Shown in pieces: positions 34,568 through 46,041 of a DNA stretch of 64,000 bases. Location of the stretch: contig OX596335.1 in NCBI GenBank assembly GCA_951394405.1, positions 1,674,001-1,738,000 of the forward strand, read 5' to 3'. The first letter of the stretch is position 1, and each line of letters opens with the position of its first letter. Source of the stretch: Coprinellus micaceus (taxonomy: Eukaryota; Basidiomycota; Agaricomycetes; Agaricales; Psathyrellaceae). The notes below the pieces were generated by a model that saw only the letters and a list, made by a program, of their open reading frames with translations, was not told the DNA's origin and ran no database searches. The translations under genes were made by a program, and so were the position numbers.

Positions 34568-36082
34568 TTAGCCTAAATCCATACCAACGTCCCCTTCGTC
34601 CGGTCCAAACAAGTCCTCGTCATCATCGCCGTCGTCTCCACCCTCGCCTCCACCTTGTTTCGCGTCTGAATCTCCAGCGCCTGGTTGGATCCCTTCTTTC
34701 TTCAAGCGCTGTTCTCTCTCATTTCGTCTCGTTGTGACCGCTTCATTTCCAAATCCACCGTCAGTTTCTTCAGCGCATCCTCAAACCGTTTCTGCGACAT
34801 TCAAGCTGTTAGGGACTGTATAAGAACGAAGATGACTACACACCCGAATCAGAGGGTTCGATGAGGCCGCGATTTCATTCTGCTTCTTCGCGACGGCAGC
34901 CTCCAGGTCCCGGATTTCCTCACTCAAGAGATGCCTTGCTTCAGCCTCCTCGTCATCTTCGTCGCCGTCTTCGTCTTCCTCGCTCTCGTCGTCTTCATCA
35001 TCTTCGTCGTCAGCTGCACCCTCATCCTGGTCGCCCAGAGCCATGTCCAGCTCGGCTGCCAGCTCTTCATCGATATCGCCCTCCTGCTCAGGTTCTGACT
35101 CTGCCCCTTCGTCCTCATCGCCTTCTCCCAAATCACCCCCATTCCCTCACCGAGGTCGGATATCGCTGGCGTTGGTGCATCCAGGGGTACTTCTTGCTCG
35201 ATAAACTCCGAGTCTGATAAGTCAGGGTTGACATTCTCAAGGACCTCTGCACGGAAGAATGAGGAGATGCCATGTCGCCTCAATGGGAAACCCTCACCGT
35301 ACTTGACCCCCGTCACCATTGCATCCTCGTCGAGTAAGCGCTCAACCTCCTGCTCCACGCTTTCGATGGTCTACATACGATTGGACAGCGCGCTTGCCAA
35401 GGTAGAAGGGTGTGAGCTTACCCTTCGATTGACTCGCTTTCTAAACCTCCATTTCCTGACATGGTGGAGTGGTGGTGTTATCCCATGTGGCCAGATGAAT
35501 TCGTCGATATTAAAGTTCTTGTTGCTTGTGACGGTGCTTTCCTCTGTGATTTTGTTCTCCACGACCAGCATCTAGGTGGACTAGCGAGTTTATAGGCATC
35601 GAGAAGGGTGGAGAGAGGCGGCTCTACCTGGCAAGTGTCTGCGATCTTGAACATCTGGTGTTGTCCAGAGTCTTCTGCGATTCCACTATGCATGGCAAGT
35701 CGACCAGCTCTGTAGAATATAGATTGTTTCCAATGTGAAAGACCCCTCTTCTCGAATCTACTCAACCCGCCGGCGGGTAAGCGCCTCTACTACCCTGAAA
35801 TGCTCGTGTCACGCACCCTTGAACTTGAACCAGACGTCATTCGTCATTTCCCTGGACGCGACCATCTTCCTCAACTTCTCCCTCCCCTGGGGGTAATCGG
35901 AGAATAAACTGCTCTTCAAAGGATAGGTCTTCATCGTCCGAATCCAGCTCGCGGTCAAAGGCTCCCAGAAACAACATTCCAGGAACCTGCGCCGCTGCCT
36001 TGTCGCTCAGCTTGAGCTTGAGCTTTGGCTGCAACTTGGGCTTCGATGCGGACGAACGCGTCGTCCGCTCAGTGGATTCCAT
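34568..36082 (-). pseudogene. TAF7: TAF7-like TFIID subunit, multiply frameshifted
   Basis: Starts at ATG 36082 (MESTERTTRSS), then KLKLKLSDKAAAQVPGMLFL, DSDDEDLSFEEQFILRLPP, EKLRKMVASREMTNDVWFKF, ELVDLPCIVESQKTLDN, HQMFKIADTCQ, FIWPHGITPPLHHVRKW, FRKRVNRR, an acidic C-terminal region (EEIRDLEAAVAKKQNEIAAS) and a final stop at 34568. These are the hallmarks of TFIID subunit 7, which regulates TAF1 and promoter binding. At least four frame breaks are needed to read it: near 35885 (after RLPPGE), near 35657 (after KTLDN), near 35135 (G5 run) and near 34726 (after MRE). The segment after VWFKF, where a SRRAVF-type strand is expected, is also disrupted. Convergent with the GAA1-like gene. Confidence 0.75.
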
Positions 36083-36613
36083 GGCGGGCACGTAGGAGGT
36101 GGAAGGGGTGCTAAAGCGGAGTTGCGAGTTCGTAAACGCGAAGTCATTGATGATGGCGTCCCACCTTCCAGGCTCGAATGGGCCTGGGAAGCATTTTGGG
36201 TAACCGATGAGCGGCGGTATATTGGTCGGGTGTGCTCAAAGTCGTCAATGACGATGAGACCGTCATCCATTGCAGCCACAGATGGGGTTTGCGGAGTGCA
36301 GCTGTGAAAGACAGAGGAAGAGGTCTTGAAGCCCTTAGCGCATCCCAGAACTATGTTCCTCACGTGACAGCTGAGACATTTCGAGCTCGCTGTTCCCCGC
36401 GACGAGCAGCCCCAACGCGACAGCGATGGCGAGAACCGGTCTCAGTAGTACCTGTCGTGTAACACCGCGTTAGAGAGCATAATTTGGCCTTGAGCCTCGA
36501 CGGCGCTGCCGACGCGGATGTTCCGAACATTCCTTACATCACGATACGCCTTCAACTTGATGTTCGCGTTTGGGACCGCGGCCTCGACTCCAAACTCAAA
36601 GACGACCTTGAAA

Positions 36614-37618
36614 ATGGGCCACAACCTTCCAGCTGGAGAAGTCAAGCTTCACGTGTGGCCCGGACAATGGGACCTACCCTCGTACGACTCTTACAACCTG
36701 AGCGCGATCATGTACCTGCAGCTGGCAATTCCGGTCAAGTTCCGCGTCGTCGAGTTCACAGACCCAGGCCTTTCTCCGAGCGGTATGTAGCCATTCCAAT
36801 TGTTCGTGAGTCGTCCAACAGGCCCTTTATACTCCAACTGACGGACGCTCGCATTCCTGTCATAGGCCAGCTGCCTTTCCTCGTCCATGAGCAAGAAGCC
36901 GTTGCGCCATACCCATCCATCACCAGATACGTTGCAGGACTAGCGCAGTAGGACAAGTCGACATACCCAGGTGCGGATATGGACTCCTTCCTACCGGCTT
37001 CCTCTAGGTCGCAAATAAATGCTTGGCAGGCTCACGTCGAGGCGAACTTGGGGAACCTGGTTGTGAGTTTGACCCTCTGCACCACTCGCCACCTGCATAG
37101 ACTTACCCAACGACTTGTTATGGCAGGCAGCTGCCCTTTTCGCTTCAGAAGAAAATTGGGAAGGCCTCACCCTGAAGGCGCTGGCAACCATTTTCCCTGT
37201 TCCGCAGAAATACTATGTCCCAAGTAAATTGAGGGAGGCCCGGCCTCGGCTAGAATCAGCTGGGTTGTGGTCCCAGCTCCCTCCTGCAGAAGAGAAAAAA
37301 AAGACGCCCTTCGAGAAAGAGCTACGGAAAAGGCGAACCTTCGACACGAAGATCTTCTTACTCCAATTCTATTTCAGCACCATTCCCTCAGGTGCTGTAC
37401 ACGCAGACCATCGGGCAGAGAATGGGGACGAGGGTGGAGGTCGAACCCGGTCAAACGTTTTTCGGCACCCATGGATTCGTGGGGATGCTGCGATGGCTCG
37501 GGGCACGGCATGCTTTACCAGGGCCGAAGGCTCCTTGCTGATTTGGAGCTCTTTGGGGGCCGCCTGAGGCAGGCCATCCGTCGGCTTGAGAGAGTCGAGA
37601 AATTGTGCGCGAGGTAAG
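36614..37618 (+). pseudogene. SAM37/metaxin-like mitochondrial import protein, broken
   Basis: Opens MGHNLPAGEVKLHVWPGQW at 36614, then YNLSAIMYLQLAIPVKFRVV, DPGLSPS, an intron, GQLPFLVHEQEAVAPYPSI, then after a break SQINAWQAHVEANLGNLV, an intron, and NWEGLTLKALATIFPVPQKY, YVPSKLREARPRLE. This is the order of the glutathione-S-transferase-like metaxin/Tom37 domain of the mitochondrial SAM complex (beta-barrel assembly in the outer membrane). An in-frame TAG at 36949-36951 interrupts the exon between GLAQ and DKSTYPG. The C-terminal third (FFGTHG..., LLADLELFGGRLRQA) is spread over several frames. It reads as a pseudogene. The exact 3' end is uncertain. Confidence 0.65.
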
Positions 37619-38100
37619 CATTCTTCCGGTCAGTCAGCGGAAGGCGCGAACTCACCCTTCCTTCCTACCTCCAGCTCCACTGACCCCCGGCCATCCCCCA
37701 TCGCCCTTGCGCCCCCGCTTCGATATCCGCGATACCAAGGGGCTCCCGCCGAGAGCGGTGGGGAACGCGTCTGTGGATACGCGTTTGGGGTGCGACAGGG
37801 GCCCTTCCAAGGCGGCCTTCAGCCTGCTGGCCATCGAATCGCCAACCCAACCCTTGGCGCAGAGTCGAAGGCGGAGATTAGATGGTGCAAGCGCGGGACG
37901 GGGCTCAGGGAGGGAGATCAATGGTTGACTGACATGGCGGTTCGTGGCACGCGTTTCGACGCGTTGCTGTGCTTTATTTGTCAACGGCTTCAGTGCGCCA
38001 CCTGGACTCGGAGCATCTGCCTCTTGCTAGTAGCCCTGCTCACAGGGAGCCCCTTTGATTCAGCGCCGCGCTCAGTGATCATCGTACATCGTGTACCACG

Positions 38101-39690
38101 ATGCACGGCCTCGATGTGCAGGTAAGCTCTATTAGTTCCTCCGTGAATATGCCACTTCTCATTTTCTGCAGCATCGCAGTGAAACGCGCTCTGGGAAGCC
38201 AACTTGCTGTGGAAGCAGAGGATGAGGGTGTCAAGAAGTCGCCCGAATCAGATTCCGATGACAACGTGGGCGAAGATAGGGGCCTAATTAAGGCCCCAGT
38301 GTCTAGGCCGCCCCCCGCAGCAGAACGGCTGCGAAGCCTTCCCTCCAAACGTCCCTTTGCCGCCGCTCAGTCACAATAAGAGAGCTCTTTGGCGCCGGCG
38401 CACCTACGCCCCTCAATCGCAGGGCCTCGACGCCAGAATCGGACGAGGAACCCCCCCTCCGGGTCCGCCCCTACCCCCAACCCCGCTTCAGCCCCTCGGC
38501 CATCCCTCCTCCCCCAGAAACAGCAGGACCGTCGACCCAGCGCATTACGGCGCCCGCTCCCCATGACGACGAAATCAACGGCGATTGGGACCACGAGGGC
38601 AACGAAAGCGGCGGCGTTCAACTCATGTCGACGGGGAAAGAACGGAGGAAGAGGAGGAAGAACAGCGACAGGGCAAGCAAACGAAGGCGCGTAGAGAGAA
38701 CGAGATGGATTCCAACACTCGGCAGCCTTGTAAGAAGGGCGTTGACTTACGCATCTCCAAGGACAAAGTGGTTTCGACGGACATCGGCATTCACACACTG
38801 CCCACTGATAGCAGCGGTTACGGGGCGAACTACGCGAATGGGACTACGAGAGGGAGGTATTGAATCATTGAATGGGATGGGAGGCATGTTGCGCCGTTCT
38901 TCCTATACTCACACCGACCTTCTTTCACCCAGGGAACCACTCCCGTTCCAAGAGTTGGAAACCAAGAAACCTGTGGTCATCGCGGTGGGTATACCGGAGG
39001 ACGAGAGCTACGCCGGCTTGCGACTCCGTTCACGAGTTGTTTCTGCGGCAGGGCGAGAAGAACGAGTGGGAGGAGAAGCATGTCGACCACAAGCGGGGGA
39101 AAAGCTGGGCTGCCATGAACATGGGCACGGCGTATGGATTCGGAAACGGCCCATACAACCGGGCCAATGGGGGGCACGAGCGCGTTGTTGAAGAGCTTCT
39201 CTCGAGCCCAGAGCTCCGGCGAATAGCAACCCACCAAAGCGGTGTGTACGCCGCTGCTCTGATTAACTGGAATGGCTCCGTCTACTCACCGCCGCCTGTA
39301 ACCTTGGCCCGCAAGTTGCAACCTTCTTCCATAGGGATTGTATGAATCTCCCATTTCGCTCCTGTGCCATCCACGCATTCGGCAACTGCGATCGCACCCA
39401 GGGCGGCCATCTTGTGCTGAAAGAATTGGAGTCGGCCCCAGGTACTCGGGGGGTGTATTTATCATTTAATTTCCACCCGGAGCCCCCATACTCATTCCTT
39501 CTGCGGCTATCAACCATGGCAATATTCCAGTGTGCGAAGGAGAAACGCGCACAAGCTTCACCCAGTATACAGCCGGCGCGCCGTTCCGCTTCGTCGACAA
39601 CGGTTTTAGGTCTGAGAAGAAGTCCAAGAAATGTGACGTTAAAGGGTCCAGGAAGATGCTGGAGGAGAAGGCAAAAAGTTGGGAAATGGG
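38101..39690 (+). pseudogene. TET/JBP-type 2OG-Fe(II) dioxygenase relic
   Basis: The core lies at 39060-39690. It has KSWAAMNMGTAYGFGNGP, HERVVEELLSSPELRRIA, then NLGPQVATFFHRDCMNLPF with the HRD iron-binding motif (39319-39345), GNCDRTQGGHLVL, and, after an in-frame TAA in place of the usual Glu, FPPGAPILIPSAAINHGNIP with the distal His. ETRTSFTQYTAG follows, with the 2-oxoglutarate-binding Arg, and then FRFVDNGF. This layout is the one I know from basidiomycete TET/JBP-like dioxygenases, which oxidise 5-methylcytosine or relatives and are linked with KDZ transposons. Lesions are a deletion after RRIATHQSG, a one-base shift near 39295, and the TAA near 39467. The acidic and Lys/Arg-rich region at 38160-38720 is probably its N-terminal part, in several frames. 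Confidence 0.65.
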
Positions 39691-39699
39691 ACCGGGTTA

Positions 39700-42600
39700 G
39701 TGGAGTACAGTAGACGACCTCCTTCAACGTTTTAAGGCCCCTCCTGTGGCCGCCTCTACGTAGTGGAACGGTTGCGTGATGTACGCCTTCTTAAGCGGGG
39801 CTTGCCGTATGCCTACTCGTACACTTCACCACACTTATGCTGGAGTGTTGGACATAATCGATAATCACGCAGTTTATTTATAATTACCAGCATTTTGGGG
39901 CGTGCTCGTTACCCGCAAAGGCGCCATTCCTCTGGCTGGTGTAAAGGAGTCATGCTGCGTCCATACGGCCCTACGGAGAACCGGCGCATTGCCTGGCATA
40001 GGCACAAGGACACATCATGTTCCTTCCCATCTCAATCGCCCTGAACTCATCTGCTATAATCCCCCTCACCATATACCGACCCCTGGGCAAACAGACGGCG
40101 TTCGGTGGACCGACGAATCGGGACGACTCGGAATCGGTGCGTGGGGGTTGCCCATGCCTCAAGTATCATTATGATATATAGATGTGTCCCTTCCGTGGAC
40201 TCGGAGACGCGCGTGCCCGCTAAACCTGTGCGTGATCAAACGAGCCGTCAAAGAGGCAAGCTTTTGACAATGAAAACGTGGTGGGGCTGAAGTTGGTAGA
40301 GTGATCGATGATTGCCGCCGGTGCATGCGCCATGCGTTGCCAGGAACAGAGAGATTGGGTTGGACCGAGATCAGCCGAGATCCAAGCCGCTTTAGATCAG
40401 AGCGAGCGCTTGTTGGAGTGCTAGTGGCGCCGGGGCTCCTGTCGCCACATATTCAAGTGAAGTGCTTGCGACATAACCAAGACTTGAACCCCGGTGCGTG
40501 GCCCTGAGCACCTGGCAATTGCACAGAGGTCGATTAGAAGGTAAGATAATTAAGTCGAAGTGAACGGAAGGAGCCCGAATGGGCGGATGAGGATCGTGCA
40601 CGTCTGGCGGATAGAGTCAAGCACCATATGCATCGGCGTTGGCGAAAATTAGCGGCAACCAACGAAACACCAAAGTGGAGCGGAGCGGAGAGCACGCCAC
40701 GAGCGACAAAGACGGGGGTAGAAGGGGCGTTGCAAGAGCTTAAGTAAAGGCGTCTTCATCCTGGAAATGGATGTCGTTCTCGCGGGGAACCTCACGGCCC
40801 CAGTTGGCTTAGTGCGACGACGGAGCGATGGCGTAGGACTATGTTCCATTGAAACATCGCCGTCACAGCGGCGTCGAGAACCGAAATCGAAGTTAAACGT
40901 GTTGAAGTCGAGCTTCATCCGCGGAGTCACGGTGGTTCTTTGTGACACTAACTTAGCCGACATTCGATAGACCCAAATCGGGTAGGGTGTTCTGAAACTC
41001 GAGGGGCCATCGCGGCGTCATCGAACGCTGATAGAAGTTGAACGTCGCATTAGAACCATTCTTCAGAAGCGGGAGGGTCGCGCGGTTGGACAAGGCCTTC
41101 CCTGACAGATCTTACATCGTGACTCAATAGACACACAAAGTCCGCGCCGAAGACCCTGCTCCTAAACACGCCGCGTGGGTGCTCTGGGGCCTGCTGTTGG
41201 CCCCTCCCCACTATTGCTATTTCCCTGCAAACCAACTTTAGTCTTTGTAGGTGTGGATAGTTGGATCAGTTGTAACAACAGCAACTCTAGAAACGAAACT
41301 GGGTAGGCAAGGCTCCGCTTTTCCTCCTTGGGGTGAAGCCCATTCTTCTTTGATGAGCATCACCGATGTTCCTAATGTGAACTTTACTGTCGATCAGCGC
41401 CCTTGCCAACTTCCCTCTCCTTTTTCAGAATGACTTGGTGTGCTCCGGTGAGGCAGGTTGATGGCCGAAGGCACAACCTGCACGAAAAACGTAGAGAATA
41501 CGTGGAAAGCGGGGGGTAGAGGGCCCATATCTTGTCATAAAAGCGCGTACACCACCACTATATACGGTTCGCTATGATGTAGGTGGGTACGAACAGAAAG
41601 TATATGAGAAAATGGGGAGGATCACAATGAACGCTGAAATGAGGCCTAGGCCTTCACATCCCTTGCTCTGTCTGTCCAAGGTAGCAAAGTCTGGAGTGGA
41701 ATTTTCGACACGGTGGGGAGAACTGGGAGCATTGAAGCCACGCCTTGAAATGGTCCGGCAACATATTGGGTATGAGTGACGGTGCTGGGAGGCGCGTATC
41801 AACCACGGCGCATGTCATCAACGGTCCCTGGTGTTCGCTAGACTTCAGTCAGCGCTAGATCGTGTAACCTACTCGTCGAGGAACGCAGGCCACTCACATT
41901 CTCGACTAGGAAGTAGTCGCAGTCCCCTGCGGTGCTCCATGAATTTCAACCCAAAACGTTCGCCCATTGTTGAAAAGCCAACCTTTGGACTGCTACAGCG
42001 ATTTTCCGCTCCTCGGAGCAGTTGTATAGTGGAAATCTTGAAGAAATTGTTTTTGAAGAAGATCATGCACAAGCGGACGGTGGGCATGGTGGGTTAGAGA
42101 GTGTCTGTCCGCGCGTGTGCCTCGCGATGATGGTGAACCCTTTGGGAGGCTTGGGCGGCGAGGTATAGAGATGGAGCCATCTGTGGGTACCCGGCTTTTA
42201 TGAGAGTCCCAAGCGGGACTTACCAATGCTTTCTGCATGAAGAACAGCAGGCGGAGGCGGTAGAAGGAGAATCAAGGCCCCGAATCTCGACCCGGGCACC
42301 GGTTATCCCGATTTGGGCGAGTTGACCAGCGACAGGCTTCGAAAGAGAGCTCCCTTGGCGACGTGGACGGACAGATAATCGATGGGGTTTCCTTCCTAGA
42401 TACAGTTCCTTAACTCATATTCAGCTGGGATGTCGACGAGGCGAAATAGCGCTGGGGCTCTACTAGCGGTGTTTTCCACTCCAATCAGCGGCGGCGTCAC
42501 CCCAGATCTTGGCTACGGACCCTTGCCCCTCTCCAAGACTAGATTCTGCGCCCGAAAGGGGTTTTTTTCAATGAGGATTCCCGACACTCTTGTCGGTGGC

Positions 42601-43475
42601 ACTGGGGTCTCTGCGGTGGGGGCAGGGGTCGACTATGGGTGCCAAGCACTTAGACGTGTGGTCTGGAGACCATCAAGCCCGAGGGAGCTATATGTTGGTT
42701 TGACCCCGACGGAGAGACTGGAAGAGCGCCACGGTCGCTGTCTCCGGATCACAAGAGCAAACCGGGGTCAAAGTCCAAGCGTCGACGTAGGCGAGCTCGC
42801 AAGCGAACGGGGCCAGTAGGTCTTGGATCCGGGCGGATTCTTGGGTTGCATATTCGATAGTAGAGGGCAGTGGCAAGTGAAACTCACCATCGCCCATGTC
42901 AAATTTGAAAGGGTCGGCGAACCCTGAGCCGTGAGGGATTCAGGGGGATTCAGACGATTGTCCCTAGCGAGGAAAACATACCTGTCTGGACGATTCAACC
43001 CGAAGCGCTGGCAGTGGCATACCTGTTGTGAGGATTCAGCTCGAAACGTGGGCGGTGGCGTACGCCGCCGTTTGAACCTGTAGAACTGGTGCTGAATGTC
43101 GTCGGGGATGTTGGCAACTCAGTGTCAAGACCTGGTGCCGCGCTTGGCCCGATGACCGATCAAAGCTTTGGATCTAGACAAGAACGTCCCACAATAGCAC
43201 TACCACGGGCGCTTAGTGACCTAGGGGTTGACTGCAGCCGAGGTAATAATACAACACTCTGCCTCCCATGGTTTCTCCTGGCCTCAGCTCGCCGATCGGC
43301 GAGTCGCCCATGCATCCAAAGGTGGAAATGGGGGGGAGAACATTGGTTCGGCAGCGCCCGCTGTTAAACGAAAGCGAAGTTCGCACCAGATCAAATCGAA
43401 ATGGCTGGGTCCAAACCCAAATGATTTTGTCCAGCGACGCTCTTCATACCTTTGTCCAGTGGGCGCCGCCATAAG
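39700..43475. other. Gene-poor stretch with one dispersed repeat copy
   Basis: 3.8 kb without a supported gene. It includes the repeat at 40670-41570. An Arg/Lys-rich stretch at about 42745-42815 (+) resembles a nuclear signal, but the surrounding frames are closed. Confidence 0.45.
40670..41570. repeat. Dispersed repeat R, copy 1
   Basis: Shares ordered short matches with 50140-51000: GCGGCGTCGAG, TCCGCGGAG, GAACGCT-ATGGAAG/ATAGAAG, CTTCAGAAGCGG, CTGTCGATCA and TTGAT-GCCGAAG. Spacing is similar in both copies. Divergence is high and there is no shared ORF. It may be an old non-autonomous element or a conserved promoter block. Confidence 0.45.
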
Positions 43476-44064
43476 AGACAGGCAGGATCGCTGTTATTCG
43501 ACATCGGTAAGCAATGGCTGTGATCCGGCACGGATCCGGCGGCGATGCCGAGTCAGGTGTGATTAGGCCGTTCACACGCTTCGTCCTGAAAGCACTTGAT
43601 TACTCTTGTCAAGCACTTGACTCTGGTCTGCGTACTCGACATTCGAGACGCAGATCTTGAGCTCTCTCCTATCGATCCTTGGATATTCGATTTTTCGAAA
43701 TCCAATCCTCTTCTCAATCCCTCGACGCCTCACTCACATGGCGTTCACGCCGTTTACAAATGGTCGCATTCAATTTGTCGACGGGGACCGATACTACTCC
43801 CCAAACAGCATCGTCGACCCTCCCCTACTCCTGAAACCCCTCGAAGAAGGCCTTCAAAATATTTTCCTCCCGCATCGCCGAGGCAAGGAACGCGTTCGGT
43901 ACAGGGAATACGTGCATCCAAGACCGTGGGTTCTCAAGTACGCTTGGGTCCCCTTCGTCCCAGTAAACCCCTACCAGTGGTTCGACAATTGCTCCTATAT
44001 GGGGAGGGTACTCTCAAAATATCCGCCACTTGAACATTTCGCGGACGAGTCGGGTGCACCTTGA
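43476..44064 (+). pseudogene. Truncated gene X copy, 427 bp identical to the full gene
   Basis: 43628-44054 matches 54013-54439 without any difference that I could find over 427 bp. This spans about 110 bp before the ATG and codons 1 to about 106. The ORF from ATG 43738 (MAFTPFTNGRIQFVDGDRYY) ends at 44064, three codons after homology stops, giving a 108-aa product. The region 43476-43627 is homologous to 53783-54012 but clearly diverged and differs by an indel of about 80 bp. A sharp switch from diverged to identical sequence suggests gene conversion or a very recent local duplication. Confidence 0.8.
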
Positions 44065-44835
44065 CCACTCTGTTCCAATTTGCCGTCATTGAGCGTGTTT
44101 CTTGCCTTACAAAAAATTGGGCTTCTCCTTCCTTTTCTCCTTTCTCTTTTGCCTGCCTGCCTACGTCCCCTCTCCCAATTGATCGCTGGAAAGCCCCTGC
44201 TCGGCATCTGCTGGCCACAGAGATGCGGTACCCATTACCCTGTCAGTCCAAATCAGGCCGCTTTGAGCTCGAGAGCGCTTTGTTAGTAGGGGACGGCTAG
44301 CCCGTATTTCGGACGCCATCCCCCTCTTCCTGGCGAATGCTTTCGTCTTAGCTTGGCCACCCACAGGCTCTCGTCGGTAGAAGACCACGAAACCCACCAG
44401 ACCTAGCTGGTGCTCCTATTACCTCGGTGAGAGAATGTGTCTGTAAGTACCTCTTCTGGGGGCGGCCAATGATATATGCGCGAGCACGCCTTCAGCAAGT
44501 TGTGCGGGGGTGCGGCTGGGCACGCGACGGCGCAGACATCCATACAACGCTTCCCCCCGTGGATCTCCGAAGGCCGACTATGGGCTATCGCTTCGGAGAG
44601 GAGGTACCAAGGGTCGATCGCGCGGAGAGTGCCTGGGGTACCTCGTCGGACAGAGCGATTCTCGCTGCGGTTTTGGGGAAGTGACTTGAGTCTGCGTCTC
44701 TGTAACCTGTAGCGCATTGGAATATACCGAAGGGGCACCCAACAAATGCGAACCCAAGGCTTGGCAATCAGTTGCAAGAAGGTTTCATGATGCCGCAGGG
44801 ACAAGATAGATGTGCATGTTGACATAATTGGATAG
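44065..44835. other. Region after the truncated gene X copy, no gene supported
   Basis: Only short ORFs. The stretch ends at the stop codon of the minus-strand gene at 44836. Confidence 0.45.
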
Positions 44836-45597
44836 CTAAATAACACACTGGCAGGTGCCCAGAACGCATCGCTCCTCCACAGTGTCCAGGAGCGGCGCCG
44901 TCAAGATTCTCCTGACGTGGGCTTCCAAACGTGCCCGGCGTACCTTTTCGGCGTGGGCTCGGCGGTATCTTATAGATTCAAGTGCGCTACCAACTACCAC
45001 TTTCTGGAATGGATCAGGATTATCTCGCGAATATCAAATGAATGGAGAGCCCACCTTCAACCTCCTTTGCCATGACATACCAAAGTAAAGAATAGTGAAT
45101 TCCCAATCGTCAGGACGGTCGAGAGGGTGTTCGCCATCTTCCCAGGCATGGAGCTCATCGAAGTAGGTCGTGAATGCATCTGCGAGCATCTATTGGCGCT
45201 ATTAGGCAAGTGAAGGCTAGATCTGACGAACTTCACAAACCGCCGTTCGCTCAGCGATGGGGCGTTCCTCCCCGTTGACGTGGTAGGGTATGTCGTCGTA
45301 GAGCTCTACAATCTTCTTCATGCGTTTGGGAAACCAGAACAGCTCCGTTTCCGTGCAATCAAGCCAATACGCCCGCTCGGCTAGGAAGTGGACAAGTTTC
45401 AGGAGCTTGGGTGTAATGTCGGCAAGCGGGAACTTGTCGATGACGGCTGCGATAGGAGGCAGCGTGCCCGCTAGTTTATCGACGAGGAGTCGAATCCTAT
45501 CGTTCTGCCGGTCAGCGATCCGCTCTATTATACCCGCTCGCTCCTCAAACGTCTTGACCACATGCTGTCCCACAAGCTTGTCGGCATTTCCGGGCAT
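44836..45597 (-). CDS. Uncharacterised 222-aa helical protein
   Basis: Three exons on the minus strand: 45597-45232, 45189-45055 and 45003-44836. All introns are phase 0 (42 and 51 nt). It starts MPGNADKLVGQHVV. Helical segments follow (EERAGIIERIADRQNDRIR, LPPIAAVIDKF, LLKLVHFLAERAYWLDCTE, WFPKRMKKIVELYDDIPY), then TTYFDELHAWEDGEH and an Arg-rich C-terminal helix (IRYRRAHAEKVRRARLEA). No family is recognised. Its start codon lies only about 150 bp downstream of the third truncated gene X copy, in the same orientation, so its promoter region probably derives from gene X. Confidence 0.6.
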
Positions 45598-45744
45598 ATT
45601 GGCTGTGCGTGTGTTTTGAGGAGCTGGTGAGAGGGAAAAGCGAGAGTCAACAGGGCTGAGGGCTGTGGGATGCTTCTCCCCGACCCCGAGCGTTGCTACC
45701 TTTCTGAGTAGGAACATTTCGAAGCAACATTGAGTTCAGACCAG

Positions 45745-46041
45745 TTGAGTATTTTATACTCTCCGCGGTGCGGGAGGAGAATGCTCTGGAGGCCTTCAAG
45801 TTCTTCAACAGGTTTTAATAGTAGAGGGGGGTCGACGATGGCGTTCGGAGAATAGTATCGGTCCCGGTCGACGGTTTGAATGCGACCGCCTTGAAACGGA
45901 GTCAAGTTCATTTGGTGTAGGCGTGTCGGGGCTTGAGAGGTAGGTAGGGGATGCATAGAATTGGATTTCGAAAAATCGAATATCCGAGAATCGAGGAGAG
46001 AAACGCGTCTCGAATGTCGAGTACACAGATGCACAGGCCGG
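45745..46041 (-). pseudogene. Truncated gene X copy upstream of the 222-aa gene
   Basis: Minus strand. The upstream part TGTACTCGACATTCGAGACG and GGATATTCGATTTTTCGAAA match the gene X leader. ATG 45911 opens MNLTPFQGGRIQTVDRDRYY, then IVDPPLLLKPVEE and LLPHRG, where homology ends (about codon 50 of gene X). The ORF runs on to 45696 (71 aa) in unrelated sequence. It is more diverged than the 43.6-kb copy. Confidence 0.75.

Noticed and set aside
36122..36270. N-terminal extension of TAF7 starting MDDGLIVIDDFEH
   Set aside because: It is open on the minus strand but in a different frame from the TAF7 start. No convincing splice pair joins it, so it may be an upstream ORF or part of a 5' exon.
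40420..40510. Possible tRNA gene on the minus strand (CCGGGGTTCAAGTC resembles a T-arm)
   Set aside because: The five-base T-stem pairs poorly, and no matching acceptor stem, D-arm or anticodon arm is found within 70-90 nt.
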